Assembly: GCA_016781705.1 (NCBI GenBank)
Contig: JADDPV010000010.1
Coordinates: 1 to 6,477, forward strand
Length of the DNA stretch: 6,477 nt
Reading direction: 5' to 3'
From: Rubrobacter sp.
GTDB taxonomy: Bacteria; Actinomycetota; Rubrobacteria; Rubrobacterales; Rubrobacteraceae
Part shown: positions 1-5,883 of the stretch, piece after piece
Layout: every line of letters starts with the position of its first letter
Numbering within the stretch: position 1 is the stretch's first letter
Notes under the pieces: model-generated
Databases searched by the model: none
What the model saw: the letters and a program-made list of their open reading frames with translations, nothing else
Told to the model about the DNA's origin: nothing
Made by a program: the position numbers and the translations under genes

Positions 1-1133
1 CTCTTCGCGGCGCGGTTGGCGACGAGGGCGGCGGTGGCGCCGGCGCCGACGCCGTTGTCCACGTTCACGACCGAGAGGCCCGGGGAGCAGCTCTGGAGCA
101 TCCCGAGGATCGCGGCGGTCCCGTCTCCGCCGAGCCCGTAGCCGGTCGAGGTGGGGAGGCCCACGACGGGGACGGGAACAAGCCCCGAGACCACGCTGGG
201 CAGCGCCCCCTCCATCCCGGCGGCGACGACCACGCAGTCCGGGTCGAAGGCCCGCAGCTCCTCCAACACCCCGACGAGCCGGTGCAGGCCCGCGACGCCG
301 ACGTCGTTGAAGCACCTCACGGCGACGCCCATCTCCCGCGCCACCGCGACGGCCTCCTCCAGAATCGGCAGGTCCGAGGTGCCGGCGCTTACCGCGGCGA
401 TGCGGCCGCCCGTGGGTTCGGCGGCCTCGCCGCGCCCAACGACGAGGGCGCGCCCGGCCATCCTCACAGGGACGTCCGGGAGCGAGGTGCGCAGGAGGTG
501 TTCCGTTTCCTCTGTTGCGCCGCTGACGATCGCACGCCCGTGCCGCTCCAGTAGGGCGGCGCAGATGCCGGCAACCTGCTCGGGCGTCTTGCCGGGGGCG
601 TAGACGACTTCGGGGACACCCTTGCGCTCCGCACGCCCGAGGTCGAGGGTTGCGTACCCGCCCGGTAGGTAGCGGACCTCGCCCTTGCGCAAACGTCCTG
701 CCGCCTCCTCCGCGGAGAGGCTCCCTTCGGCGACTGCAGCGAGCACCTCCTCGAGGCTGCGTGCGCCGGCGGGGCTTCCCTCTGTTCTCGGCTCCGGGTC
801 GCCGACGCGCCCCTCCTCGTCCCTTACGGACCCGGTCGCGTGCGGCTCCTCGTGGGCGCCCGCCCGCGCCAGGCCGCGCCGCTCGCCCTCGTCCAGGCCG
901 AGCGCGTCAGAGACTCGTTCGAGGAAATCGGGCTCTATGCGGCGTCTGCCGCCGTCCATGTGGTCGGAGATAGTTTGATAGCTCACCTCGTCGCCACTCG
1001 CGGCGAGGATGCGTGCCAGGTGTCGGCGATCCTCTATCCCCCTGCCGAGCATCAAGGCGCGCAGCGTGCGGCCGAAAGGCGTCGTCCGGGACGGTCTGGG
1101 CTCGTCGTTCGGGTTCTCAGGTGGCTCTCGCAT
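1..1133 (-). CDS. larB: LarB, nickel-pincer nucleotide cofactor synthase (NaAD carboxylase/hydrolase), with N-terminal XRE-type HTH domain; C-terminus cut by window edge
   Basis: I translated the minus strand by hand: 377 codons stay open from the ATG at 1133-1131 to the window edge. Residues about 20-92 look like an XRE/Cro-type helix-turn-helix (FGRTLRALM, then VSYQTISDHM, then FLERVSDALGL). A charged linker covers about 93-125. From about 126 the protein is LarB: LEEVLAAVAEGSLSAEEA, VPEVVYAPGKTPEQVA, the PurE-like SAGTSDLPILEEA (249-261), AGMEGALPSVVSGL (305-318), LQSC (346-349) and VVNVDNGVGAG. In the family, LarB carboxylates nicotinic acid adenine dinucleotide and cleaves its phosphoanhydride, the first step to the nickel-pincer cofactor of lactate racemase-like enzymes. 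Cys349 sits where I expect the covalent-adduct cysteine. Usual LarB is about 250 residues, so the HTH part is extra. A GGAGG lies only 2 nt before the ATG, which is tight; no upstream in-frame start exists. larC and larE are not in view. The LarB call is firm; the fusion is read directly from one frame. Confidence 0.93.
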   Translation of the reverse strand, partial: MREPPENPNDEPRPSRTTPFGRTLRALMLGRGIEDRRHLARILAASGDEVSYQTISDHMDGGRRRIEPDFLERVSDALGLDEGERRGLARAGAHEEPHATGSVRDEEGRVGDPEPRTEGSPAGARSLEEVLAAVAEGSLSAEEAAGRLRKGEVRYLPGGYATLDLGRAERKGVPEVVYAPGKTPEQVAGICAALLERHGRAIVSGATEETEHLLRTSLPDVPVRMAGRALVVGRGEAAEPTGGRIAAVSAGTSDLPILEEAVAVAREMGVAVRCFNDVGVAGLHRLVGVLEELRAFDPDCVVVAAGMEGALPSVVSGLVPVPVVGLPTSTGYGLGGDGTAAILGMLQSCSPGLSVVNVDNGVGAGATAALVANRAAK

Positions 1134-1219
1134 GGCCTCCAGTTTAACGCGCTGGTGCGGCGGCGGGCGGAAGTGGGTAGATGACGGGCTAGTCCCGCGA
1201 CGTTTTGGAGGGTGTCCGT
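1134..1219. promoter_or_regulatory. Divergent intergenic region between larB and the exchanger pseudogene
   Basis: This short gap should hold the start signals of larB (leftward) and of the former exchanger gene (rightward). On the plus strand GGAGGG at 1207-1212 is a good Shine-Dalgarno sequence 7 nt before the pseudogene's presumed first codon. On the minus strand TAAACT (1146-1141) lies 7 nt before the larB ATG and is a weak -10 candidate, matching TATAAT at 4 of 6 positions. No convincing -35 box was seen for either direction. Confidence 0.35.
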
Positions 1220-2248
1220 TCGATCGTAATAGAGCTGGTGCTTTCACTGGCGGCCATTCTGGGGGCCGCCGTGCTCTTCACCAAGCCATAGAGATTTTGG
1301 CGGAGCGGTTGAACCTGGGCCAGGGGCGGTGGGGAGCTTGCTCGCGGCGGTGTGGACGGCGATACCGGAGACCATGATCCCGGTGGTCACCCTCATCGGT
1401 GCTGCCCTCTCCGGCGAAGGTGGAGGGGAGGCGGCCGGTGAGATCGGCATCGGGGCCATCCTCGGGGCGCCATTCCTGCTGGCTACGCTCGCCATGTTCG
1501 TCGTCGGCGCGTCGGCCTATGGGTTTCGGAACCGCAGTAGCAGCGGGACGCGCCTCACGTTCGAAAGGCGGACCGCCCGGCGCGACATACTGTTCTTCCT
1601 GGTGTTCTTCACCATAGCCGCCGGCGCGGGCATCGTACGGCTGCCAACCAGCCTGAGGATTCTGGTGGTCGTCGTGTTGCTCGCGGCCTACGCCTTCTAC
1701 GTGTACCGGACCTTGATAGCCGGGGGAGAGGCCGCGCGAAGGGAGACCCCCGAAAACCTCACGCTCTGGCCCGAATCCTAGCTGGGAGACGCGCCGATGT
1801 GGGCCGTGGTGGGGCAGGTCGTGGGCTCCCTGGCGGTGATGATCGCGGGGGAACGTTTCTTCGTCGGGGGCGTCGAGCGCGTCTCCGAGTCTCTGCGAAT
1901 ACCGGCGGGGTTGATTGCGCTCGTCCTTACCCCCTAGCGACCGAGTCGCCCGAAAAGTTCAACTGCGTGATCTGACTCAGGGATGACAAGGACACTTTGG
2001 CTTCGGCAACATCGCCGGGGCGATGGTGTTTTAGAGCACGATCCCGGTCGCCATCGGCATACTGTTTACGCCGTGGGAGCTGGGTTTCCTGGACGCCTTT
2101 CTCCGCGATACTGGCCCTCCTCGCGGGCGCCGTCCTCTTCGTCCTGCTCCGGCGCAAAGGACCGATCGCAGCGAAGCCCCTGATGGGCGGGGGCATCCTC
2201 TACACCATCTTCGTCGTGGTGGCCATCTTCACCGTATTCCTCCCATAA
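1220..2248 (+). pseudogene. Decayed sodium/calcium exchanger (CaCA family) gene, five frameshifts and three internal stops
   Basis: Reading across frames restores a membrane antiporter of about 343 codons. Segments in order: IVIELVLSLAAILGAAVLFT; AIEILAERLNLGQG; VGSLLAAVWTAIPETMIPVV followed by IGIGAILGAPFLLATLAMFV (first alpha repeat); hydrophobic helices to about 1720; FFVGGVERVSESLRIPAGLI; ATESPEKFNCVI (second alpha repeat); then FSAILALLAGAVLFVLLRRK and a last helix ending FLP at the TAA 2246-2248. Lesions: one base missing near 1283-1285, one near 1324-1326, TAG at 1779-1781, one base missing in the C run at 1931-1934, TGA at 1973-1975 (where Trp is expected), one base missing near 2000-2001, TAG at 2032-2034 (where Gln is expected), and one extra base in the T run at 2098-2100. 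The first codon is TCG, 7 nt after GGAGGG, possibly a mutated TTG start. Family members exchange Na+ (or H+) for Ca2+ across the cytoplasmic membrane. Neighbouring genes are intact, so sequencing error is unlikely to explain all of this. Confidence 0.88.
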
Positions 2249-2258
2249 AGGAGGACCT

Positions 2259-2696
2259 TTAGCGGTCGAGGAGACGCGAGATCAGACTCCTGCCCTTGAG
2301 CCTCGCCAGCTCCTCTTCGGCCTCCACGAGGTCGCGCTCGACTCCGGCTATCCGCTCCACGCGCTCCATGAGCATCAGCCGCTCCTCGGCCACCGCCCGC
2401 AGCTCCAGTAGCTCCTCCGTGAGCCGGCGTCGCTCCTCGGCACCCTCCCGCGCTTCTTTCTGTAGCCTAAGGTTCGTCCTACGCACCTCCCCCAACTCCC
2501 CCGAGAGCCGCCCGACCTCCTCCCGGGCGCGAGCCAACTCAAGAGCAAGCTCCAGCGAGAGCGACGCCACGTCCACCCGGTCGCGTATCGCCCCCGAAGG
2601 GACGCGCCCGTCCGAGCCGGCCAGCCCGCGTGCCTCTTCCTCGGAGACGCCCAGGAGGCGCGCCGCCTCCGCCGGAGAGATGCCTGACTCCTCCAC
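2259..2696 (-). CDS. Small helix-turn-helix plus coiled-coil protein, function unknown
   Basis: 145 residues. Residues about 6-25 (ISPAEAARLLGVSEEEARGL) resemble the first helices of a MerR/HTH_17-type DNA-binding domain, but the remaining winged part is too short for a complete MerR domain. From about 44 to 135 the chain is almost wholly Glu/Arg/Leu with heptad-like spacing (LELALELARAREEVGRL onward), a long coiled coil that suggests a dimer. It ends in a basic amphipathic tail, LKGRSLISRLLDR, which could touch the membrane or a partner. There are no Cys residues and no transmembrane helix. The start is GTG at 2696-2694, chosen because AAGGG lies about 11 nt upstream and the HTH needs the full N-terminus. 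It begins 6 nt after the stop of the upstream HMA-like gene, so the two are almost certainly co-transcribed and may be translationally linked. It converges on the exchanger pseudogene with only 10 nt between stops. Exact role not recognised. Confidence 0.8.
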   Translation of the reverse strand: MEESGISPAEAARLLGVSEEEARGLAGSDGRVPSGAIRDRVDVASLSLELALELARAREEVGRLSGELGEVRRTNLRLQKEAREGAEERRRLTEELLELRAVAEERLMLMERVERIAGVERDLVEAEEELARLKGRSLISRLLDR

Positions 2697-2702
2697 GTCG
2701 CG

Positions 2703-2942
2703 CTACCCTTCGGCCACTTCCCCGGCACCGGGTGAGGGCTCGCTCTCGTATCCCGCCTCCCCGATGGCCTCCCCTATCCGCTCCAGCTCCGCCTCGCCGC
2801 CTGCGTAGGAGACCGCCAGAAGACCCTTCTCGGAGTCCACGTATACCTCGTTCACGAACCCGAGCCGTGAGATCGCCCGCTCCAGGCGCTCGGACCCCCC
2901 GGCCTCCGCGAGGTCACGTACCACCAGCGTAACGTCAGGCAA
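2703..2942 (-). CDS. HMA-fold (copper-chaperone-like) small protein lacking the CxxC metal site
   Basis: 79 residues. The pattern fits the beta-alpha-beta-beta-alpha-beta heavy-metal-associated fold: strand VTLVVRDL (4-11), helix SERLERAISRLGF (17-29), strand EVYVDSEKGLLAVSY (32-46), helix ELERIGEAIGEAGY (52-65), then an acidic tail. In true HMA proteins the loop after strand 1 carries M-x-C-x-x-C; here it is AEAGGSER (12-19), and the whole protein has no Cys, so classical Cu(I) or Zn binding is not expected. The start is TTG at 2942-2940, preceded by a strong AAGGGAGG; no ATG fits. It is the first gene of a pair with the HTH/coiled-coil gene 6 nt downstream. The fold assignment is from pattern only. 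It could instead be a sensor or interaction domain, or another ferredoxin-like (ACT-like) module. Confidence 0.78.
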   Translation of the reverse strand: MPDVTLVVRDLAEAGGSERLERAISRLGFVNEVYVDSEKGLLAVSYAGGEAELERIGEAIGEAGYESEPSPGAGEVAEG

Positions 2943-2945
2943 TAT

Positions 2946-3000
2946 TCCTCCCTTCGGTCGGAGAGCCGATCAGCCCGTCGGCACTCCCGCTCTTCAGCTT
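2946..3000 (-). promoter_or_regulatory. Leader with strong ribosome binding site for the HMA-like gene; shared with the leader at 5809-5849
   Basis: Read on the minus strand, this leader starts with AAGCTGAA (3000-2993), has a GCTGAT in the middle, and ends with CCGACCGAAGGGAGGA (2961-2946). The GGAGG is 4 nt before the TTG start, which supports that unusual start codon. The same ordered parts, including the identical 16-nt end, occur on the plus strand at 5809-5849 ahead of a nine-codon ORF. Confidence 0.6.
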
Positions 3001-3105
3001 ACCGCGGCTGGCGACGGTACGCCCGCGTCGCGGCCTTCAACGCGTGTCTCGTTGACCGTGTTCGGCCCCCTTCTCTCGGCGAGCCGGCTACCGCCTTGCT
3101 AACCC

Positions 3106-3119
3106 GCTGACCGGCTGAC
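3106..3119 (+). repeat. GCTGACCGGCTGAC short repeat, copy 1
   Basis: This 14-nt tandem-like word (two GCTGAC units) matches 5819-5832 (GCTGACCAGCTGAC) at 13 of 14 positions. It sits right at the stop codon of the protease gene on the other strand. The rest of the intergenic stretch 2943-3105 shows only the leader of the HMA-like gene and no T-tailed terminator. Confidence 0.5.
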
Positions 3120-4138
3120 TAGCTTTCCTGTTCGCGGGGCCTGACGGTGAGCGTCAACTCGTTCTTGCCGCGCAGGACGCGTATAGACGCGTCGCGGCCT
3201 ATTGCGGAGCCGTCCAGGAGGTTGAGGAGGTCTCCGTTCGAGCGCACGGGTTTGTCGTCGAAGCCCAGGATCACGTCCCCCGGCTTCAGGCCCGCCCGCT
3301 CGGCCGGGGAGTTCTGCGCCACGCTCTCGACCTGGGCGCCGTCGCCGGATCCGTCGCGCCTCTGGCGACTCTGGATCATCACCCCGAGGAACGCGCGCCT
3401 GACGCGCCCCTCCGTCACCAGGGCGAAGACCACGCGTCGGAAGGCCGCCGAGACCGGCACCGCGAAGCCCAGGCCCTGCGCGCCGCCGATGATGGCCGTG
3501 TTGATCCCCACGACCCTCCCCGAGGCGTCCGAGAGCGGCCCCCCGGAGTTGCCCGGGTTGATAGCCGCGTCCGTCTGGATGACGTTCTCGATAATGCGTC
3601 CCCCCTGCGTCGGCAGCGAACGCCCCAAAGCGCTGACCACCCCCGCCGTCACCGTATGCTGGAACCCCAACGGGCTCCCTATCGCCACGACGAGCTGCCC
3701 CACCACCAGGTTCTGCGACTCCCCCAGAGGCGCCACCGTGAACTCCCCCTCGGGCTCGAAGCGCACCACCCCGAGGTCGCTCTGCGGGTCGTCCCCCAGA
3801 ACCTCCGCCGCCGCCTGGGAGCCGTCCGCAAGCGTCACGCGCAGGCCGTCTTCGCTGCTGACGTTCGCGCGGCGGCGGGTTCGGCCGCGCCCGCGGCCGT
3901 TTGTGTCGCGCTGTTGCAGGCCGCGCACCACGTGGCTGTTCGTCACGGCCGTGGCTGTCTGGCCATCCTGGCCCAGGATCACGCCACTCCCGCCGCCGCG
4001 CCCCGAGGCGGAGGACGCACCGACCGAGATCACCGCCGGCCCCAAGCTCTCCGTCACGTCCCTCACCGCTCGCGAATAGGAGTCGAGCGGGCCGGGCTCG
4101 ACCTTCGAACTGGAAGACAAGTTCTCGAAAATCTCCAT
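3119..4138 (-). CDS. HtrA/DegP-like trypsin-family (S1C) serine protease with one PDZ domain, no visible signal peptide
   Basis: 339 residues from ATG 4138-4136. Protease domain about 20-240: the triad is His69 (TNSHVV), Asp121 (DPQSDLGVV) and Ser198 (NPGNSGGPL). Other family hallmarks are AIGSPLGF (152-159), VIQTDAAINPG (186-196) and GLGFAVPV (222-229). PDZ domain about 245-335, with the substrate loop at FLGV and the typical AERAGLKPGDVILGFDDKPV. Such proteases degrade or chaperone misfolded proteins. Most bacterial HtrA proteins are exported or membrane-anchored; this N-terminus (MEIFENLSSSSK) is hydrophilic, with neither signal peptide nor anchor. An insertion at 74-97 is rich in Arg and Gly (GRGRGRTRRR) between the His strand and VTLADG. 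An in-frame ATG at 4210 would add 24 residues, but that extension has no membrane helix and lies in the promoter region of the divergent murT. I prefer 4138, although neither start has a clear ribosome binding site. Confidence 0.92.
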   Translation of the reverse strand: MEIFENLSSSSKVEPGPLDSYSRAVRDVTESLGPAVISVGASSASGRGGGSGVILGQDGQTATAVTNSHVVRGLQQRDTNGRGRGRTRRRANVSSEDGLRVTLADGSQAAAEVLGDDPQSDLGVVRFEPEGEFTVAPLGESQNLVVGQLVVAIGSPLGFQHTVTAGVVSALGRSLPTQGGRIIENVIQTDAAINPGNSGGPLSDASGRVVGINTAIIGGAQGLGFAVPVSAAFRRVVFALVTEGRVRRAFLGVMIQSRQRRDGSGDGAQVESVAQNSPAERAGLKPGDVILGFDDKPVRSNGDLLNLLDGSAIGRDASIRVLRGKNELTLTVRPREQES

Positions 4139-4203
4139 GCACCATTTTTTACCGCACCTCAGGGAGGCTGCCACCTGCACGAACGGGTAGGTCGGGCCGG
4201 GGA

Positions 4204-4217
4204 GGGGCAAACGCCCC
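4204..4217. other. Small perfect hairpin in the protease-murT divergent region
   Basis: GGGGC-AAAC-GCCCC forms a 5-bp GC stem with a 4-nt loop. It lies about 12 nt upstream of the murT -10 box, where a -35 element would be expected. It has no T tail in either direction, so it is not a typical terminator. It might bind a regulator or be chance in GC-rich DNA. Confidence 0.3.
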
Positions 4218-4229
4218 CTCGTCGCAGCC

Positions 4230-4235
4230 TATAAT
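4230..4235 (+). promoter_or_regulatory. Consensus -10 box (TATAAT) for murT, predicting a leaderless mRNA
   Basis: A perfect TATAAT ends 6 nt before the murT ATG (4242). Transcription normally starts 6-8 nt after the last T, so the transcript would begin at or next to the A of ATG. No Shine-Dalgarno sequence is present between them, which fits a leaderless start, a common arrangement in Actinomycetota. No good -35 (TTGACA-like) is found at the usual 17-nt spacing. Confidence 0.65.
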
Positions 4236-4241
4236 TACGCC

Positions 4242-5660
4242 ATGCCCTCCGTCCTCGACAGAGCGCGCCTACCCGCGGCCATCCTGGCGGCACGGGCGGC
4301 GCAACTGGCGAGCCGGACGCTCGGGCGCGGCGGGGGCTCGACGGTGCCGGGCGTCGTGGCGCGGCGCGTAGACCCGAAGGTGCTCGCGAAGCTCTCGCGG
4401 GCTCTGCGGCGCGGCTCCGTCGCCGTAACCGGTACCAACGGCAAGACGACCACGACCCGGATGGTCGGTAAGATCCTGCAGACCGCCGGCCTGCGGGCCG
4501 TGAACAACTCGACGGGCGCTAACCTCGTCACCGGCGTGACGGCGGCCCTCGTCTCGGACTCGTCCCCCTTCGGCGGGCCACGCTCGGAGGTGGGGCTCTT
4601 CGAGGTGGACGAGGCGAGCGTGCCCAAGGTCGCCTCCGAGGCCGACCTCTCCCTACTCGCCGTCCTCAACCTCTTCCGCGACCAGCTCGACCGCTACGGA
4701 GAGCTGGCTTACACCGCCAAGGTTATCGCCTCGGCCTTCCCCCACCTGCCCCAAAACGGCCGCGTCGTCCTCAACGCCGACGACCCGCTCGTCGCCAGCC
4801 TCGGACGCTCCACCAAAGACCCTGTGTTCTTCGGGGTGGACGAGCCCGCTCTGGATACCGGGAGGCTGCAGCACATCGCGGACTCCAAGGACTGCCCGGT
4901 CTGCGGGACGGCGCTGCGCTACGACGCGGTGTACTTCGGGCACGTCGGCCACTACCGGTGTCCGAGCTGCGATTTCGCCCGGCCGGACGACCCAGCCTAC
5001 AGGGCCAGCCGCGTGAGGATGGACGGGCCTCGGGGGACGGAGTTCCTGCTCTCGACTCCTCGTGGTGGGGAGACGGGCGTCAGGGTCAACCTGCCGGGGC
5101 TCTACAACGTCTACAACGCCCTGGCAGCTGCGGCGGTGGCGGGGGAGATGGGGGTCGGGCTGGCGGAGATAGCGCGCGGCCTGCGCGAGTTCGGCGGGGC
5201 GTTCGGACGCGTCGAGCGGATCAAGGCGGGGGACAGGGAAGTGTTCCTGTTGCTCATAAAGAACCCCGTAGGGTTCAACGAGATCCTGCGCACCTTCGTC
5301 GCCGGCCAGCCCGAAAACGCAGGGAACATCCTCATCGCCATAAACGACAACGACGCCGACGGTCGCGACGTCTCCTGGCTGTGGGATGTGGACTTCGAGA
5401 TGCTGGCCGATGCCGAGGCCGGCGGCGAGGTCCGATTCGACGTGACCGGCGTCCGCGCACACGACATGGCCGTGCGCCTGAAGTACGCCGAGCTGCCCGT
5501 CAAATCCGTCATCCCCGACCGCGAAGGGGCGCTACTTGCCGCCCTCGACGCGACGCCGGTAGGCGGGACGCTATACGTCCTGCCGACCTATACCGCGATG
5601 CTGGAGCTCAGGCGTACCTTGAGCGACCTTGGATACACCCACCCTTTTTGGGAGGAATAG
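4242..5660 (+). CDS. murT: MurT-like Mur ligase (lipid II isoglutaminyl synthase, ligase subunit)
   Basis: 472 residues. MurT activates the alpha-carboxyl of D-Glu in lipid II with ATP, and its partner GatD supplies ammonia from glutamine, giving D-isoglutamine in peptidoglycan; the reaction is at the inner face of the membrane. Visible parts: GGGSTVPG (30-37); P-loop TGTNGKTTTT (63-72); NNSTGANL (88-95); EVDEAS (121-126); LNLFRDQLDRYGE (142-154); NADDP (178-182). A four-cysteine zinc ribbon (C218, C221, C240, C243) is inserted in the central domain, as is typical of MurT. The C-terminal DUF1727 domain runs from about 337, with KNPVGFNEILRTF and the motif IAINDNDADGRDVSWLWD (365-382). An Asp of that motif is taken to complete the GatD catalytic triad; I cannot say which with certainty. 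Length and domains are complete. gatD usually lies directly next to murT but does not follow here. Start ATG 4242 is supported by the TATAAT box just upstream. Confidence 0.95.
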   Translation: MPSVLDRARLPAAILAARAAQLASRTLGRGGGSTVPGVVARRVDPKVLAKLSRALRRGSVAVTGTNGKTTTTRMVGKILQTAGLRAVNNSTGANLVTGVTAALVSDSSPFGGPRSEVGLFEVDEASVPKVASEADLSLLAVLNLFRDQLDRYGELAYTAKVIASAFPHLPQNGRVVLNADDPLVASLGRSTKDPVFFGVDEPALDTGRLQHIADSKDCPVCGTALRYDAVYFGHVGHYRCPSCDFARPDDPAYRASRVRMDGPRGTEFLLSTPRGGETGVRVNLPGLYNVYNALAAAAVAGEMGVGLAEIARGLREFGGAFGRVERIKAGDREVFLLLIKNPVGFNEILRTFVAGQPENAGNILIAINDNDADGRDVSWLWDVDFEMLADAEAGGEVRFDVTGVRAHDMAVRLKYAELPVKSVIPDREGALLAALDATPVGGTLYVLPTYTAMLELRRTLSDLGYTHPFWEE

Positions 5661-5661
5661 A

Positions 5662-5671
5662 GCTGGTCAGC
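5662..5671 (+). repeat. GCTGGTCAGC, inverted copy of the intergenic GCTGACCAGC word
   Basis: This 10-nt word lies directly after the murT stop codon and is the exact reverse complement of 5819-5828. A looser cluster of the same words follows (CAGCTAGTCAGTCGATCAGC, 5676-5695). Confidence 0.45.
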
Positions 5672-5808
5672 ACCTCAGCTAGTCAGTCGATCAGCAAGAA
5701 CCACGGTCGGCATATCGTGAGGAGCAGCCAGACATGCTAGGTCGGAGCCACGCCGCAAAGGCCGTTGCGGGGATAGCCGGGGGCTGTACACCAGCAGGAA
5801 GAGCCGAC

Positions 5809-5849
5809 AAGCTGAAATGCTGACCAGCTGACACCGACCGAAGGGAGGA
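5809..5849 (+). repeat. Leader repeat: AAGCTGAA, GCTGACCAGCTGAC and CCGACCGAAGGGAGGA
   Basis: This block contains AAGCTGAA (5809-5816), GCTGACCAGCTGAC (5819-5832) and CCGACCGAAGGGAGGA (5834-5849). The last 16 nt are identical to the leader of the HMA-like gene on the minus strand (2961-2946), and the first 8 nt also match (3000-2993), in the same order. It ends in a strong Shine-Dalgarno sequence 5 nt before an ATG. Confidence 0.6.
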
Positions 5850-5853
5850 TCAA

Positions 5854-5883
5854 ATGAAGCTCACCACCCGTCTTCGGGCATAA
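5854..5883 (+). CDS. Nine-residue ORF behind a strong ribosome binding site; leader peptide or start of a broken gene
   Basis: ATG 5854 follows AAGGGAGG at ideal spacing and encodes MKLTTRLRA, then TAA. Such a good start with so short a product suggests either a leader peptide or a gene truncated early. If one base is lost or gained before the stop, reading continues as NGGLTIRATLCAEGG and stays open to 6271. The first residues also loosely recall the start of Rrf2-type regulators, but nothing downstream supports that. I do not recognise a function. Confidence 0.3.
   Translation: MKLTTRLRA

Noticed and set aside
1250..1272. GGCGGCC...GGCCGCC hairpin as a terminator or regulator
   Set aside because: It lies inside the readable Ala/Gly-rich coding part of the exchanger pseudogene and has no T tail.
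2296..2808. 170-codon plus-strand Ser/Arg-rich ORF opposite the HTH/coiled-coil gene
   Set aside because: Low-complexity Ser-rich translation typical of the antisense of Glu/Arg-rich coiled-coil coding DNA; no start signal.
3099..4145. 348-codon minus-strand ORF overlapping the protease gene in another frame
   Set aside because: It is a shadow of the protease frame: Gly/Arg-rich, no domains, while the alternate frame has the full catalytic triad and PDZ domain.
4653..5462. 269-codon minus-strand ORF opposite murT
   Set aside because: Antisense shadow of murT; its length follows from the codon bias of murT, and the plus-strand frame carries all Mur ligase motifs.
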